This document shows positions 1 through 8,863 of a DNA stretch of 64,000 bases, piece by piece (the stretch's first letter is position 1; every line of letters begins with the position of its first letter). Below the pieces are notes generated by a model that had not been told where the DNA came from, searched no databases, and saw nothing but the letters and a program-made list of their open reading frames with translations. Both the position numbers and the translations under genes were made by a program. Location of the stretch: positions 620,001-684,000 of the forward strand of contig NZ_AP021879.1 in the NCBI RefSeq assembly GCF_009689005.1, in the 5' to 3' direction. The stretch comes from Desulfosarcina ovata subsp. ovata. Its GTDB lineage: Bacteria; Desulfobacterota; Desulfobacteria; Desulfobacterales; Desulfosarcinaceae.

Positions 1-1
1 T

Positions 2-325
2 CATCCCTACCTGAAAATGCTGCGCGTCCGCGCGGATCAGCCGGCGTTTCACCCCCAGGCGGACATGGAGGTTCTCGATCTGGATCCACGGATTTTTGGG
101 GTAAGGCGGCGCTGTAAGGCCCAGACCATATCTGCATTGACCAATTTCTCGGGTGATACCGTAACCGTTGCCCTGCCCGGCGAGAATGGCGAAAGCAGGC
201 TGATTGATCGGCTGAGCGGCAAGCCGATGCAGGCCGGTCAACTTGTTATGCCCGCCTATGCCACGGTCTGGCTGGACAGTTATAGGGCTGAATCGTCCCA
301 CAGAAATGACGGACAGCCTTGTTGA
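2..325 (+). CDS. GH13 sugar phosphorylase, C-terminal end (partial)
   Basis: Only the last 107 residues are in the window; the frame is open from base 2 and ends at the TGA at 323-325. The piece has the look of the C-terminal beta domain of a GH13 subfamily 18 enzyme (sucrose or glucosylglycerate phosphorylase): an HPYLKMLRVRADQPAFHP stretch followed by short beta strands with ALTNFSGD and a terminal VWLDSY. Those enzymes cleave an alpha-glucoside with phosphate to give glucose 1-phosphate. The glucosyl-3-phosphoglycerate synthase gene at 3848-4831 makes glucosylglycerate phosphorylase the best guess, but the catalytic residues are outside the window. Confidence 0.6.
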   Translation, partial: HPYLKMLRVRADQPAFHPQADMEVLDLDPRIFGVRRRCKAQTISALTNFSGDTVTVALPGENGESRLIDRLSGKPMQAGQLVMPAYATVWLDSYRAESSHRNDGQPC

Positions 326-430
326 TGGTTGGCAGCAGTTGACAAAAGGAAACATTTTTTCAATACTTGAGACGTTCAGCCTGCCCGTTCAATACATCAC
401 GGCGGATTTTTCTCGACCGGCCGAAACGCC

Positions 431-1834
431 ATGAAGATCGCCTTCGTTCACTATCACCTGAAGACCGGCGGTGTGACCACCGTTCTGAAAAACCAAGTCT
501 CCGCTCTTCAGGGGCGCTGTGAAACCCTTGTGCTGACGGGCGATCGGGCCGGAACCCGAATGGCCTGCCCGGTGGTGGAAATCCCTGGCTTGGGGTACGA
601 CCGGCCGGACATGGATACCGTGCCGCCGGAAGCCGTTGCCGAAATGGTCCAACAGGCCATTTGCGAGGTCTGGCCGGAAGGCTGTGACCTCATCCATGTT
701 CATAATCCAACGCTGGCCAAAAACCGTCGATTTCTGCGGATCATTAAACGGCTGCAACAATTAGGGGTCAAGTTCTTTCTGCAGATTCATGATTTTGCCG
801 AAGATGGCCGTCCCGATGCCTACTTTGATGAAAGCTACCCGGCGGACTGCCATTATGGTGTGATCAACCGCCGCGATGCAGATATTCTTATAAAGGCTGG
901 GCTGAAGGCCCAGGGACTGCACCTTCTTCCCAACGCCGTTACGCCCCTGCCCGTATCGCCAGGCCAGGGGAAAAAAGAGCTGATTCTTTACCCGGTCAGG
1001 GCCATCCGGCGCAAAAACATCGGAGAGGCGATTCTGCTCTCCCTGTTTTTAGAGAATGGGCTTCGGCTCGCCATCACCCAGCCGCCCAACAGCCCGGCGG
1101 ATATTTACCGGTATCGGGAATGGGTCGATTGGGCAAAGGGGCACCCATTGCCCGTGGATTTCGCCGCCGGCCAAAAAACGGATTTTGCCGTTTTGGTGGG
1201 GGCGGCGCAGTCGATGATCACCACCAGCATTGCCGAGGGATTCGGATTCGCCTATCTCGAACCCTGGACCGCCGGTAAATTCGTGTGGGGTCGTAGACTG
1301 AAAGCCATTTGCAGGGATTTTGAAAAACAGGGGATTCATCTGGAAGGACTCTACGACCGTCTTGATGTTCCGTTGGCCTGGATCGATGCGGAGACGTTTG
1401 CGGACCAATGGCAGGCGACTGTTTTGCGAGCGGCCATGACGTTCGGATTTCCCTTGGACAAAACAGGTGTCCGTACCGCCTATGACTGGTTGACCGTGCG
1501 GGGGCAGGTCGATTTCGGCATACTGAACGAACCGTTTCAGCGCCAGGTTCTTGAAAAAGTGCTGCATGATCCTTCATGCAAGCGGACCCTGAGATCCCTG
1601 AACCCATGGCTGGCGGCAATTGGTGTCCCGTCGAACCCGGCAGCCATCATCACTCACAACCGTCGTGCCGTGGCCCGGCATTACGCCATTCATGCCTGCG
1701 GCGAACGGCTCATGGAAATCTACCGGCTGGTCGTCAGTAAACCGGTCTGCCATCGGATCGACAAGACGGCCCTGCTATCCGCGTTTTTTGATCTGGAGCG
1801 GTTTTCACTGCTTAAATGGAATGCCAGTGCATAA
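431..1834 (+). CDS. GT-B glycosyltransferase (GT4-like)
   Basis: 467 residues. The N terminus HYHLKTGGVTTVL is the donor-side glycine loop of GT-B retaining glycosyltransferases; LIHVHNPTLAKN and FFLQIHDFAEDGRPD are typical first-domain strands. In the second half, SIAEGFGFAYLEPW matches the E-x7-E nucleotide-sugar binding signature of GT4 enzymes. It is probably cytoplasmic and uses an NDP-sugar. It lies between a GH13 phosphorylase and an HAD phosphatase, with the HAD gene overlapping its 3' end, so a role in glucosylglycerate or a related glucoside is likely but unproven. No strong Shine-Dalgarno precedes the ATG at 431. The C-terminal ~100 residues are not recognisable to me. Confidence 0.7.
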   Translation: MKIAFVHYHLKTGGVTTVLKNQVSALQGRCETLVLTGDRAGTRMACPVVEIPGLGYDRPDMDTVPPEAVAEMVQQAICEVWPEGCDLIHVHNPTLAKNRRFLRIIKRLQQLGVKFFLQIHDFAEDGRPDAYFDESYPADCHYGVINRRDADILIKAGLKAQGLHLLPNAVTPLPVSPGQGKKELILYPVRAIRRKNIGEAILLSLFLENGLRLAITQPPNSPADIYRYREWVDWAKGHPLPVDFAAGQKTDFAVLVGAAQSMITTSIAEGFGFAYLEPWTAGKFVWGRRLKAICRDFEKQGIHLEGLYDRLDVPLAWIDAETFADQWQATVLRAAMTFGFPLDKTGVRTAYDWLTVRGQVDFGILNEPFQRQVLEKVLHDPSCKRTLRSLNPWLAAIGVPSNPAAIITHNRRAVARHYAIHACGERLMEIYRLVVSKPVCHRIDKTALLSAFFDLERFSLLKWNASA

Positions 1835-2681
1835 CCTGAAAACGATTTTGAGACAGTATATCCACCCGATGGCACCGGTTCCAACGGGCGTCGAACCGGT
1901 GCTGGACAAGCTGAGACCGTTTTCAGCCCTTTTTTTCGATGTCTATGGTACGCTGCTGATCAGCGGGGCAGGTGAGATTGGCATCGATCAGAACCCCGCG
2001 CCACAGGAAACGGCCATCTTGGCTCTTTTGAAACAATTTGGGATTGAGCAGCCGCCGGAAAAGTTATCTCTATCGCTGGCGCAAGCCATCCGGTCGTCCC
2101 ACGCCAAGGCCCGGGAGATGGGCGTCGACACCCCCGAAGTGGATATATTGCAGATCTGGCGGGAGGTGCTGGGAATCGACAACATGGATTCACTGAAAGC
2201 CTTTGCTCTGGCCCATGAACTGATCGTCAACCCGATCTATCCCATGCCCGGTGCCGGCGAACTGCTTTCCGCCGTCCGCCGTGCCAGGATTCCCATGGGG
2301 ATCATTTCCAACGCCCAGTTTTATACACCGATTGTGCTGGAATGGGTTTTTGGTCCGCAGCCTGAAAAATTGACTTTCGATGCCCGGTACTGTTTTTTCT
2401 CTTACCGGGAAGGCCATGCAAAACCCTGTGGCATCATGTTCGAACGGGCCGGCAAAATACTTGAAGAAATGGGCCTCCCCCCCCATGACGTTCTGTATGT
2501 CGGCAATGACATGCGCAACGACATTCTGCCGGCCGACGCCGCGGGGTTTACCACGGCCCTTTTTGCCGGCGATCGGCGCTCCCTGCGCATGCGCACCACC
2601 GATGACCGCGTGAAAGATCTGGCACCGGACCTGATCGTCACCGATCTGCGCCAGCTCATCCCGGCCATCGGCAATCATTGA
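1821..2681 (+). CDS. HAD-superfamily hydrolase (candidate sugar-phosphate phosphatase)
   Basis: 286 residues from the ATG at 1821, overlapping the upstream glycosyltransferase by 14 bases; the frame is open further upstream but that part is a shadow of the glycosyltransferase. HAD motif I is FFDVYGTLL (nucleophile Asp), motif II is GIISNAQ (Ser), the motif III Lys is in REGHAKP, and motif IV is VGNDMRNDILPA. A helical cap lies between motifs I and II, so this is subfamily I. In this setting it could dephosphorylate glucosyl-3-phosphoglycerate, the product of the synthase encoded downstream; that is inference from neighbours. A second in-frame ATG at 1869 is an alternative start. Confidence 0.75.
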   Translation: MPVHNLKTILRQYIHPMAPVPTGVEPVLDKLRPFSALFFDVYGTLLISGAGEIGIDQNPAPQETAILALLKQFGIEQPPEKLSLSLAQAIRSSHAKAREMGVDTPEVDILQIWREVLGIDNMDSLKAFALAHELIVNPIYPMPGAGELLSAVRRARIPMGIISNAQFYTPIVLEWVFGPQPEKLTFDARYCFFSYREGHAKPCGIMFERAGKILEEMGLPPHDVLYVGNDMRNDILPADAAGFTTALFAGDRRSLRMRTTDDRVKDLAPDLIVTDLRQLIPAIGNH

Positions 2682-2694
2682 CCATGAGGATGCC

Positions 2695-3855
2695 ATGGAA
2701 GAAATCCTGAACCAGTTGCCTGCTTTCGTGGAGCAGATCAGCGACATCCGGGAGATCATTATCAGTAATATCGTGCTGATCGGCCAGATCCCGGCACCCA
2801 CCTTCCGGGAACAGCGTCGGGCTGAGCGCCTGGTCGAACGGCTGGCCGATTTCCAGGTGGACGACTGCGCCGTCGACGATTTCGGCAATCCGGTCGGGAT
2901 CATCCGTGGCCGGGCCTCCAGCAAAAGCGCTATTTTTATCGTGGCCCATCTGGACACCTTTTGCGAAACAACCTCGGATACCCTTTACACGGTGACCGAT
3001 AAAGCCATCAGCGGGATGGGGGTGTCGGACAATTCCGCTGCCGTGGGGGTCATGGCCTCGCTACCGGAAGTCTTCCGCCGCCTGGGAATGGTCTTTGAGT
3101 CGGACATCGTTCTGGTCGCGCCGGTTCACTCCTTGGGACCGGGCAACCTGAAGGGTATCCGCCAGTTGCTGAAAACCTGGCCGACACCGGTTCGAGGCGC
3201 GATCTGCCTGGAAAGCGTTGAACTGGGTCGGCTGAACTATTATTCCGATGGCATGATCCGGGGGGAGATCAGCTGCAGCATCGCATCCGAAAAAAAAATG
3301 GGCCGCCACCATCAGCCCAACGCCATCCTGATCATTCACGAAGTGATCCACGCGATCCTGAAGCTCAGATTGCCGCAAAAGCCGCGCACCCAGATCGTCA
3401 TCGGAAAAATTGCCGGCGGGTTCAATCACGGCCAGGAAGCCTTCGATGCCAGTATCGGTTTTGAAATCCGCAGTGATTCCGACCGGATGGTCAGGGAATT
3501 GTACGGCGACATCAAAGATATCGTCAACGGCATCAACAAATCTTTTGCAGTTGATTTGAAGCTGTCTATCATCAGCCACCTCAATGCCACACAACTGGCC
3601 TACAACCATCCCCTGGTCAAATGTGCCGCACGTATTTTATACCGGTTGGGTGTGGAAGCGGTCAGTGAGCCCAGCGAGACGGCACTGTCCATCTTCCTGC
3701 AGAAACAGATTCCGGCAATCACCCTCGGCCTGACCCGGGGCAACCATTTTCATCAGGATGGCGCCATGGTGGAAATCGAGCCTTTGTTCAAGGGGATCGC
3801 CCAAATACCGGCCCTGGTGGCGGCCATGGACAGCGGGATGTGCAGCCATGAATAA
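2695..3855 (+). CDS. M20-like metallopeptidase-fold protein with altered catalytic motif
   Basis: 386 residues; GAGGA lies four bases upstream of the ATG. M20 landmarks are present: the metal-binding HLDT motif near residue 85, GVSDNSAAVG near residue 110 (bridging Asp), an acidic residue in ICLESVEL, and a C-terminal His in GNHFHQDG. The Glu-Glu pair that normally supplies the catalytic base and a zinc ligand is not seen: the segment aligned with TVxEEGxGNLRG reads APVHSLGPGNLKG. The protein may therefore be a non-peptidase or use different chemistry. It ends in an 8-base overlap with gpgS, so it is translationally tied to glucosylglycerate synthesis. Confidence 0.6.
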   Translation: MEEILNQLPAFVEQISDIREIIISNIVLIGQIPAPTFREQRRAERLVERLADFQVDDCAVDDFGNPVGIIRGRASSKSAIFIVAHLDTFCETTSDTLYTVTDKAISGMGVSDNSAAVGVMASLPEVFRRLGMVFESDIVLVAPVHSLGPGNLKGIRQLLKTWPTPVRGAICLESVELGRLNYYSDGMIRGEISCSIASEKKMGRHHQPNAILIIHEVIHAILKLRLPQKPRTQIVIGKIAGGFNHGQEAFDASIGFEIRSDSDRMVRELYGDIKDIVNGINKSFAVDLKLSIISHLNATQLAYNHPLVKCAARILYRLGVEAVSEPSETALSIFLQKQIPAITLGLTRGNHFHQDGAMVEIEPLFKGIAQIPALVAAMDSGMCSHE

Positions 3856-4831
3856 ATCCTGGATCGAAACCAATACCTTCCATCACAGTAAATTCAAAGA
3901 CCTCGATCGCCTGGTGGCGGCCAAACAGCGCAAAAACCTGTCCATCTCCCTGTGCCTGCCCACGCTCAACGAAGAGCGGACTATTGCCAAGGAGATTGTG
4001 ATCATGAAGTCGGAGCTGATGATCCGCCACCCGCTTCTGGATGAGATTGTGGTCATTGATTCCGGATCGACGGACCAGACCCGCGAGATCGCCCGTGCCT
4101 ACGAGGTGATGGTTTACCAGGCCGATGACATTCTGCCTGCCCTCTCCCGTTTCATGGGAAAGGGGGAAAACCTGTGGAAAGCGCTCTATGTCACCCGGGG
4201 CGATATCATCGTCTACATCGATGCGGATATCAAAAACATTCACCACCGGTTCGCCTACGGCCTCATCGGCCCGTTGCTGCTCTCGGATACCATCCGTTTT
4301 ACCAAGGCTTTTTACGATCGGCCCATCGCCATTGGGGACAACAAATTACGGCCCACCGGTGGTGGCCGGGTGACGGAACTGGTGACCCGGCCGCTTTTTT
4401 CTCTGTTCATGCCGGATCTGACCCAATTCGTCCAGCCGCTTTCCGGGGAGTATGCCGGATTTCGCAGCATTTTCGAAAAAATTCCCTTCCATATCGGCTA
4501 CGGGGTGGAGACCGGCATGCTGATCGATATCTTCGAAAAGTGGGGACTCGACGTGATGGCCCAGGTCGACCTGGACCGGCGGGTCCATAAGAATCAGGAC
4601 ACCAAGGCACTGGGCCGCATGGCCTTTGTGATCATCAAGACTTTCCTCAAGCGGCTGCAGGATCTTGACCGGATGAACCTCAAACAGGATATCTTCAACG
4701 AGATGATCCAATTCCATTTGGTCCGTGACCAGCTTGAATCCGAAATCCACACCCTCGAGCAGCATGAACGCCCGCCGATCATCGAAATTCCTGAGTACCG
4801 GGAAAAATTCGGAATGGAGGATAAGATGTAG
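3848..4831 (+). CDS. gpgS: Glucosyl-3-phosphoglycerate synthase (GT81)
   Basis: 327 residues from the ATG at 3848, which overlaps the previous stop (ATGAATAA). The N terminus holds the family signature SLCLPTLNEERTIAKEI, then VVIDSGSTDQT and the metal-binding DAD in VYIDADIKN, followed by GKGENLWKAL and GGGRVTELVTRPL. These fit GT-A glucosyl-3-phosphoglycerate synthases, which transfer glucose from an NDP-glucose to 3-phosphoglycerate in the cytoplasm. After dephosphorylation this yields glucosylglycerate, a compatible solute that accumulates under salt or nitrogen stress. The related mannosyl enzyme is the main alternative. It closes the cluster beginning at the left edge. Confidence 0.85.
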   Translation: MNKSWIETNTFHHSKFKDLDRLVAAKQRKNLSISLCLPTLNEERTIAKEIVIMKSELMIRHPLLDEIVVIDSGSTDQTREIARAYEVMVYQADDILPALSRFMGKGENLWKALYVTRGDIIVYIDADIKNIHHRFAYGLIGPLLLSDTIRFTKAFYDRPIAIGDNKLRPTGGGRVTELVTRPLFSLFMPDLTQFVQPLSGEYAGFRSIFEKIPFHIGYGVETGMLIDIFEKWGLDVMAQVDLDRRVHKNQDTKALGRMAFVIIKTFLKRLQDLDRMNLKQDIFNEMIQFHLVRDQLESEIHTLEQHERPPIIEIPEYREKFGMEDKM

Positions 4832-5017
4832 GCCCTTCTTCATCCGCCCGCACCACAACCGTTCGCCTCCCATAATGGTGACACTTTTCTCCAATGGCAG
4901 ATCCTGTGCCGGGTGATTATCATGGCCATGGACATCTTCTCGCCGGCATGGTAACTCCATGCGCTTGCAAATAACTATGCCATACCGTTTGTTACCGTCG
5001 TTCTCAGGAGAAAATAA

Positions 5018-5623
5018 ATGGGTTCAAAAAAGATATCCGGATACATCAAATCGGAAAATGTCATCTGGTTGGTGGTGGTCTCACTACTGGTCGGTTTTGT
5101 CAGTGGAGTGGCCTTTGGTATCTATAAGGTCGGTGGCATTGCCGATCCGCAACAAGGGGCAATTGCTGCTCCGATCATGAATGAGGCCCGCCAGAAGGTT
5201 ATCGACGACCTGAAGGCGCGCGCCCAGACTCATCCCGATGATCCGGAAGCGTGGATTCAACTGGGCCACCAGTACTTTGATCTCGGCTTGGCCGAAGAGG
5301 CGATTGCAGCCTACGAAAAGGCCCTGGCGATCAACGACCATGACGCCAATGTGTGGACCGATCTGGGGGTGATGTACCGCAGGGCGGGCAATCCGCAAAA
5401 AGCGGTGGACGCTTTTGACCGGGCGATGCAGGTCGACCCCGGCCATGAAATTTCAAGATTCAACAAGGGGATCGTTCTTTTTCACGACCTCAAGGATGAG
5501 AAGGGCGCCCTGGCGGCCTGGGAGGCGCTGCTGGCTAGCAATCCCCAGGCGACCACGCCCGGGGGGCAGACCGTTAGCGAACTGGTCGCGCACATCAAAA
5601 ACAATCATCAGGACAAAAAATGA
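5018..5623 (+). CDS. Membrane-anchored TPR protein
   Basis: 201 residues. One N-terminal transmembrane segment (about residues 15-36, NVIWLVVVSLLVGFVSG) is followed by a periplasmic part with three TPR units from about residue 68 (PEAWIQLGHQYFDLGLAEEA; ANVWTDLGVMYRRAGNPQKA; a third around FNKGIVLFHDL). It resembles the TPR part of CcmH/CycH and other scaffold proteins, but no cytochrome-maturation gene is near. AGGAG precedes the ATG. The downstream Nudix gene starts inside its stop (ATGA overlap), so the two are co-translated. Partner unknown. Confidence 0.75.
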   Translation: MGSKKISGYIKSENVIWLVVVSLLVGFVSGVAFGIYKVGGIADPQQGAIAAPIMNEARQKVIDDLKARAQTHPDDPEAWIQLGHQYFDLGLAEEAIAAYEKALAINDHDANVWTDLGVMYRRAGNPQKAVDAFDRAMQVDPGHEISRFNKGIVLFHDLKDEKGALAAWEALLASNPQATTPGGQTVSELVAHIKNNHQDKK

Positions 5624-6171
5624 ACAAAGCCATCGTAAACCACACCGCCCTGATCCGAAAGGGGCGCGTGTTTGACTTTTATGCGGAGAACGTCACCCTG
5701 CCCAATGGTGTTACCATGGATATGGAGGTGATCCGCCATCCCGGCGCCGCCGCCATCGTAGCGGTGTTGGATGACGGACGCATTCTGCTGCTCAAGCAGT
5801 ACCGCCATGCCGTGGGCGGATTTATCTGGGAGATCCCGGCCGGCACGCTGGATCCCGGTGAGGATGTGGACACGTGTGCGGCGCGTGAGCTGACCGAAGA
5901 GACCGGCTACACGGCAGGGCAGATCGAAAAGCTGGCTGAAATCCTCCCCCTGCCGGCCTATTCGGATGAACGCATTTATCTCTATCTGGCCACCGGGTTG
6001 AGCCTTGCGGAACAGAACCTGGATGAAGACGAACTGCTTTTTGTTCACCCGGTGGCGTTGAGCGACGCCTTGGGGATGGTCGCCGACGGAACCATTCAGG
6101 ACGCCAAGACCATCGCCGGCTTACATTTGGCCGCCGCCCGACTGGTCAAACCCGAAAATGTTCAGCGGTAG
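5620..6171 (+). CDS. Nudix hydrolase, ADP-ribose pyrophosphatase-like
   Basis: 183 residues. The Nudix box is complete at about residues 73-95: G in AGTLDPGED, then AARELTEETGY, matching GX5EX7REUXEEXGU. The preceding LLLKQYRHAVGGFIWEIPAG is typical of the ADP-ribose/ADP-sugar pyrophosphatase (NudF) branch. The likely reaction is hydrolysis of ADP-ribose or another nucleoside diphosphate sugar. The first codon overlaps the stop of the TPR gene. It converges on the MFS gene with only 11 bases between the stops. Confidence 0.85.
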   Translation: MNKAIVNHTALIRKGRVFDFYAENVTLPNGVTMDMEVIRHPGAAAIVAVLDDGRILLLKQYRHAVGGFIWEIPAGTLDPGEDVDTCAARELTEETGYTAGQIEKLAEILPLPAYSDERIYLYLATGLSLAEQNLDEDELLFVHPVALSDALGMVADGTIQDAKTIAGLHLAAARLVKPENVQR

Positions 6172-6182
6172 ATGAATCCCGA

Positions 6183-7373
6183 TCAGGTGATGGTTTGCCG
6201 CCATCCTTTCAACCCGGCCACCAGACAGACGATGGCGATCAGGGTCAGCGCCCCGGACAGACAGCCGGTGGCCAAAATACCGCCGTCCAGCCACACGGCC
6301 CCGCCGGTCAGAGCGCCAAACGCCCGGCCCAGTCCGGCCATGGCATAAAATCCGGCCATCATGGTGGCCCGGAAGCCCGGCAGCAGTTCGGTGCACAGGG
6401 AAAAGCTGGATACCATAGCAAATTCGAAGGTTAAAAAGAGCAGCGCCAGACCGGTCATGGCCGCGGGCAACGACGCATCCAGCCAAGGCAGGAGAAAGTA
6501 TCCGGCCATCGACAGGCTCACGCCGGTAAAAACCGATCTCTTGACACCGATGCGGTCGGCGGCCATGGCTGTAAGCCCTTCACCCACCAATTCGGCCATT
6601 CCGATGAGACTGGTTCCCAAACCCAGAGCCACCAGCCCCAACCCGAAGCTTCTCTCCAGCCAGGCGCCGTAGACGACAAACAGGTTGTCGTTGGCCGCAC
6701 TGACGAAAAAAGCATACCCCATGGCCCCCAGAGCGGGCCGGTTCGTCAACAGTTCGGCATACACACCCAGATACGGACTCGTGGATGCCGCTTTGCGGCC
6801 CTGTTGCGGTTCCGGCGGGATGATGAAAAAGAGTACGATCATCCCGGTAAGGCCCAGTACGCCGATCAGCAGAAACGGCGACCGCCAGCCGTATCGCTCC
6901 ATCAGCACAGCAATCAGGGGAATGCCCACCAATGTGCTGCCCGACCAGGAAATTTCCATGATACCGATCACCATGGCCCGTCGCCGGTAAGGCACCCGGC
7001 TGCCGGCCCAGGCCTGGGCGGCCGGATCGAGGATGCTTTTGCCCAGTCCGGCCAGAAGCAGGGCCGTTAGGACCACGGCATAAAATGGGAAGATTGCCGC
7101 GGCCAGCATTCCCAGGCCCAACATGGCCATGCCAACGATCATCATGCGTCGATAGCCCAGCCGGTCGGAAAGGGGGCCGATCAGTGCGCCAAGCAGAGAG
7201 GTCACCTGATTGATGGCAATCAGCGATGTGACGGCCGACAGGGATACCCCCATCCCGCGGCTCAGGGCCGGAGCAAAAGGGTAGGCGAAACGACGGGCGA
7301 CATTGATCACCAGTTTGAAAAAGGTGGTCCCGGCAATGGGCACAATGAGCGTGGGGGGTATGCGGTCAACCAT
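6183..7373 (-). CDS. MFS transporter
   Basis: 396 residues, strongly hydrophobic, with about twelve transmembrane helices. MFS features are visible: the loop 2-3 motif as GALIGPLSDRLGYRRMMI (residues ~62-79) and a repeated GxLGxDRxG-like segment, MAADRIGVKRSVF, after helix 8. The 12-helix drug/metabolite-efflux type is the best fit; the substrate cannot be read from the sequence. It is followed on the same strand by nothing and preceded by hslO 118 bases away, so it may be read from its own promoter. Confidence 0.8.
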   Translation of the reverse strand: MVDRIPPTLIVPIAGTTFFKLVINVARRFAYPFAPALSRGMGVSLSAVTSLIAINQVTSLLGALIGPLSDRLGYRRMMIVGMAMLGLGMLAAAIFPFYAVVLTALLLAGLGKSILDPAAQAWAGSRVPYRRRAMVIGIMEISWSGSTLVGIPLIAVLMERYGWRSPFLLIGVLGLTGMIVLFFIIPPEPQQGRKAASTSPYLGVYAELLTNRPALGAMGYAFFVSAANDNLFVVYGAWLERSFGLGLVALGLGTSLIGMAELVGEGLTAMAADRIGVKRSVFTGVSLSMAGYFLLPWLDASLPAAMTGLALLFLTFEFAMVSSFSLCTELLPGFRATMMAGFYAMAGLGRAFGALTGGAVWLDGGILATGCLSGALTLIAIVCLVAGLKGWRQTIT

Positions 7374-7491
7374 TCAAGGGGGTCTTCCGGTTTGTTTGGT
7401 TCTGTTTACACGCGCGGTGGATCGCAAGCCTCCCTCGGACAGGACAGGCGGCGAATCCTGCGGGGCTAAGGATCAAGGCGCACCGGTCGGG

Positions 7492-8424
7492 TCAGTCGGA
7501 AAAGCGCATGGCTACGATCCGGTCGATCTGCTCCCGATCAAAGGCGTATGCCGTGTTGCAGTGATGGCAGCGGATGATCACCGGGAAGGGGCCTTTTTCC
7601 TGGATGTCTTTCAATTCGTCAACCGGCATCAGGGTGAGCAGGTTGCGAATCTGATCCCGATTGCAGTGGCAGTTGAAACCAACCGGTCGCCGGTCGATAA
7701 AACGGGGAGAGAAGGCACGCAAGTGGGTGGAAACCCATTCTTGTGGCGTTTTTCCTTCGGTCAGGGCTGTGCCGATGGAGGGCAGGGACACCACCCGATC
7801 CTCGAGCTGACCGACCACCGCATCGTCGGCTTCGGGCAGGGCCTGAAGCACCATGCCGCCGGCTGCGGTCACCTGGCCCTGCCGATCGAATTTAACGCTC
7901 AGACTGAACGCGGTGGGGATCTGCTCGGAGGTGAGATAATAGTGGGCCAGATCCTTGGCCAGATTGCCGTGGGCGATCATCACCTGTCCGGTAAACGGCT
8001 GTTTGGCATCTTCCAGCATGCGGGTTACCGAGAGAAAGCCGGCACCGAAAAATGGCGACAGGTTGCTGTCTTCGAGGGGTTTTTCGACCGGAATGGGTAC
8101 ATTTTTTAAAAACCCGCGGATGTCGCCGGCTGCACTGGCTTCCACCACCAGCCCCTTGATGGGGCCGGAGCAGTCCACCTGCAACCGCAACCGGTCCCTG
8201 CCCTTGAGCGTTGCGCTCATCAGGCAGGCCCCCAGATAGGCGTGTCCCAGCACCAGGGTTTCCAGGATACCCAGTTCGTGGTTCCAGCGCATCTGGTTGA
8301 TCATTCGGCTGCCGCCGATCACCGCCCCACGGATGGAATCGTCGACCAGAAGGAACGTGTGCAGCCGGTCTTCACCCAATGCCAAAATGGGTCGGGAAAG
8401 ATGGTCAGGTTGTTTTTTTTCCAT
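7492..8424 (-). CDS. hslO: Hsp33 redox-regulated chaperone
   Basis: 310 residues. The C-terminal redox switch is intact: FNCHC, then 31 residues, then IRCHHC, matching CXC-X27-32-CXXC, which holds zinc when reduced. The N-terminal domain has AYLGACLMSATLKGRDRL and the GPIKGLVVEA strand typical of Hsp33. The protein is a cytoplasmic holdase activated by oxidative unfolding. It overlaps the upstream small membrane-protein gene by 20 bases, which suggests co-transcription. Confidence 0.95.
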   Translation of the reverse strand: MEKKQPDHLSRPILALGEDRLHTFLLVDDSIRGAVIGGSRMINQMRWNHELGILETLVLGHAYLGACLMSATLKGRDRLRLQVDCSGPIKGLVVEASAAGDIRGFLKNVPIPVEKPLEDSNLSPFFGAGFLSVTRMLEDAKQPFTGQVMIAHGNLAKDLAHYYLTSEQIPTAFSLSVKFDRQGQVTAAGGMVLQALPEADDAVVGQLEDRVVSLPSIGTALTEGKTPQEWVSTHLRAFSPRFIDRRPVGFNCHCNRDQIRNLLTLMPVDELKDIQEKGPFPVIIRCHHCNTAYAFDREQIDRIVAMRFSD

Positions 8425-8848
8425 GATCGGATTTCAAATTCAGCTTATTGCGGGCTTCGGCGATACGGGTTTCAATTTGCTGCCGATCGCGCATTTTGGA
8501 CAGGTTGGTGAGCAGACCGGATGCCTCCGTGGGTGATTCCTGGCGACTCTCCAGTAGCAATCGGTACCAGTAGGGCAGGTCCGAGCTGTAACAGGATACC
8601 AGGTCCATGCCATGTTTGCGGGCCGTGCGCAATGTTTCCTGAATAATGCCGGCCTGTTTTTTTGGGGTCTGAGCAAGGTCATCTATCATGTTCAGGTAAA
8701 CACCGAGATGATGGTCCAACTTCCGCTTGGCGATGTTGTACCGGACAATCGGCTTGATCCAGAATCTGGCGATGATATATCCCAGCACACCGGCCACGAA
8801 ACTGGCCCCGGCGGCAATCAGAAGTGACGAATCCAGAGAGAAAAGCAT
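8405..8848 (-). CDS. Small single-pass membrane protein, unknown function
   Basis: 147 residues. One N-terminal transmembrane helix (about residues 9-30, LIAAGASFVAGVLGYIIARF) is followed by a basic, helical, probably cytoplasmic part rich in Arg, Lys and Glu. I recognise no family. The 20-base overlap with hslO and same orientation put it in the same transcript; the acyl-CoA synthetase gene ends 16 bases before its start codon... that is, just upstream on the same strand. A stress-related role is possible only by association. Confidence 0.6.
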   Translation of the reverse strand: MLFSLDSSLLIAAGASFVAGVLGYIIARFWIKPIVRYNIAKRKLDHHLGVYLNMIDDLAQTPKKQAGIIQETLRTARKHGMDLVSCYSSDLPYWYRLLLESRQESPTEASGLLTNLSKMRDRQQIETRIAEARNKLNLKSDHGKKTT

Positions 8849-8863
8849 CCATTCACCAAAATT

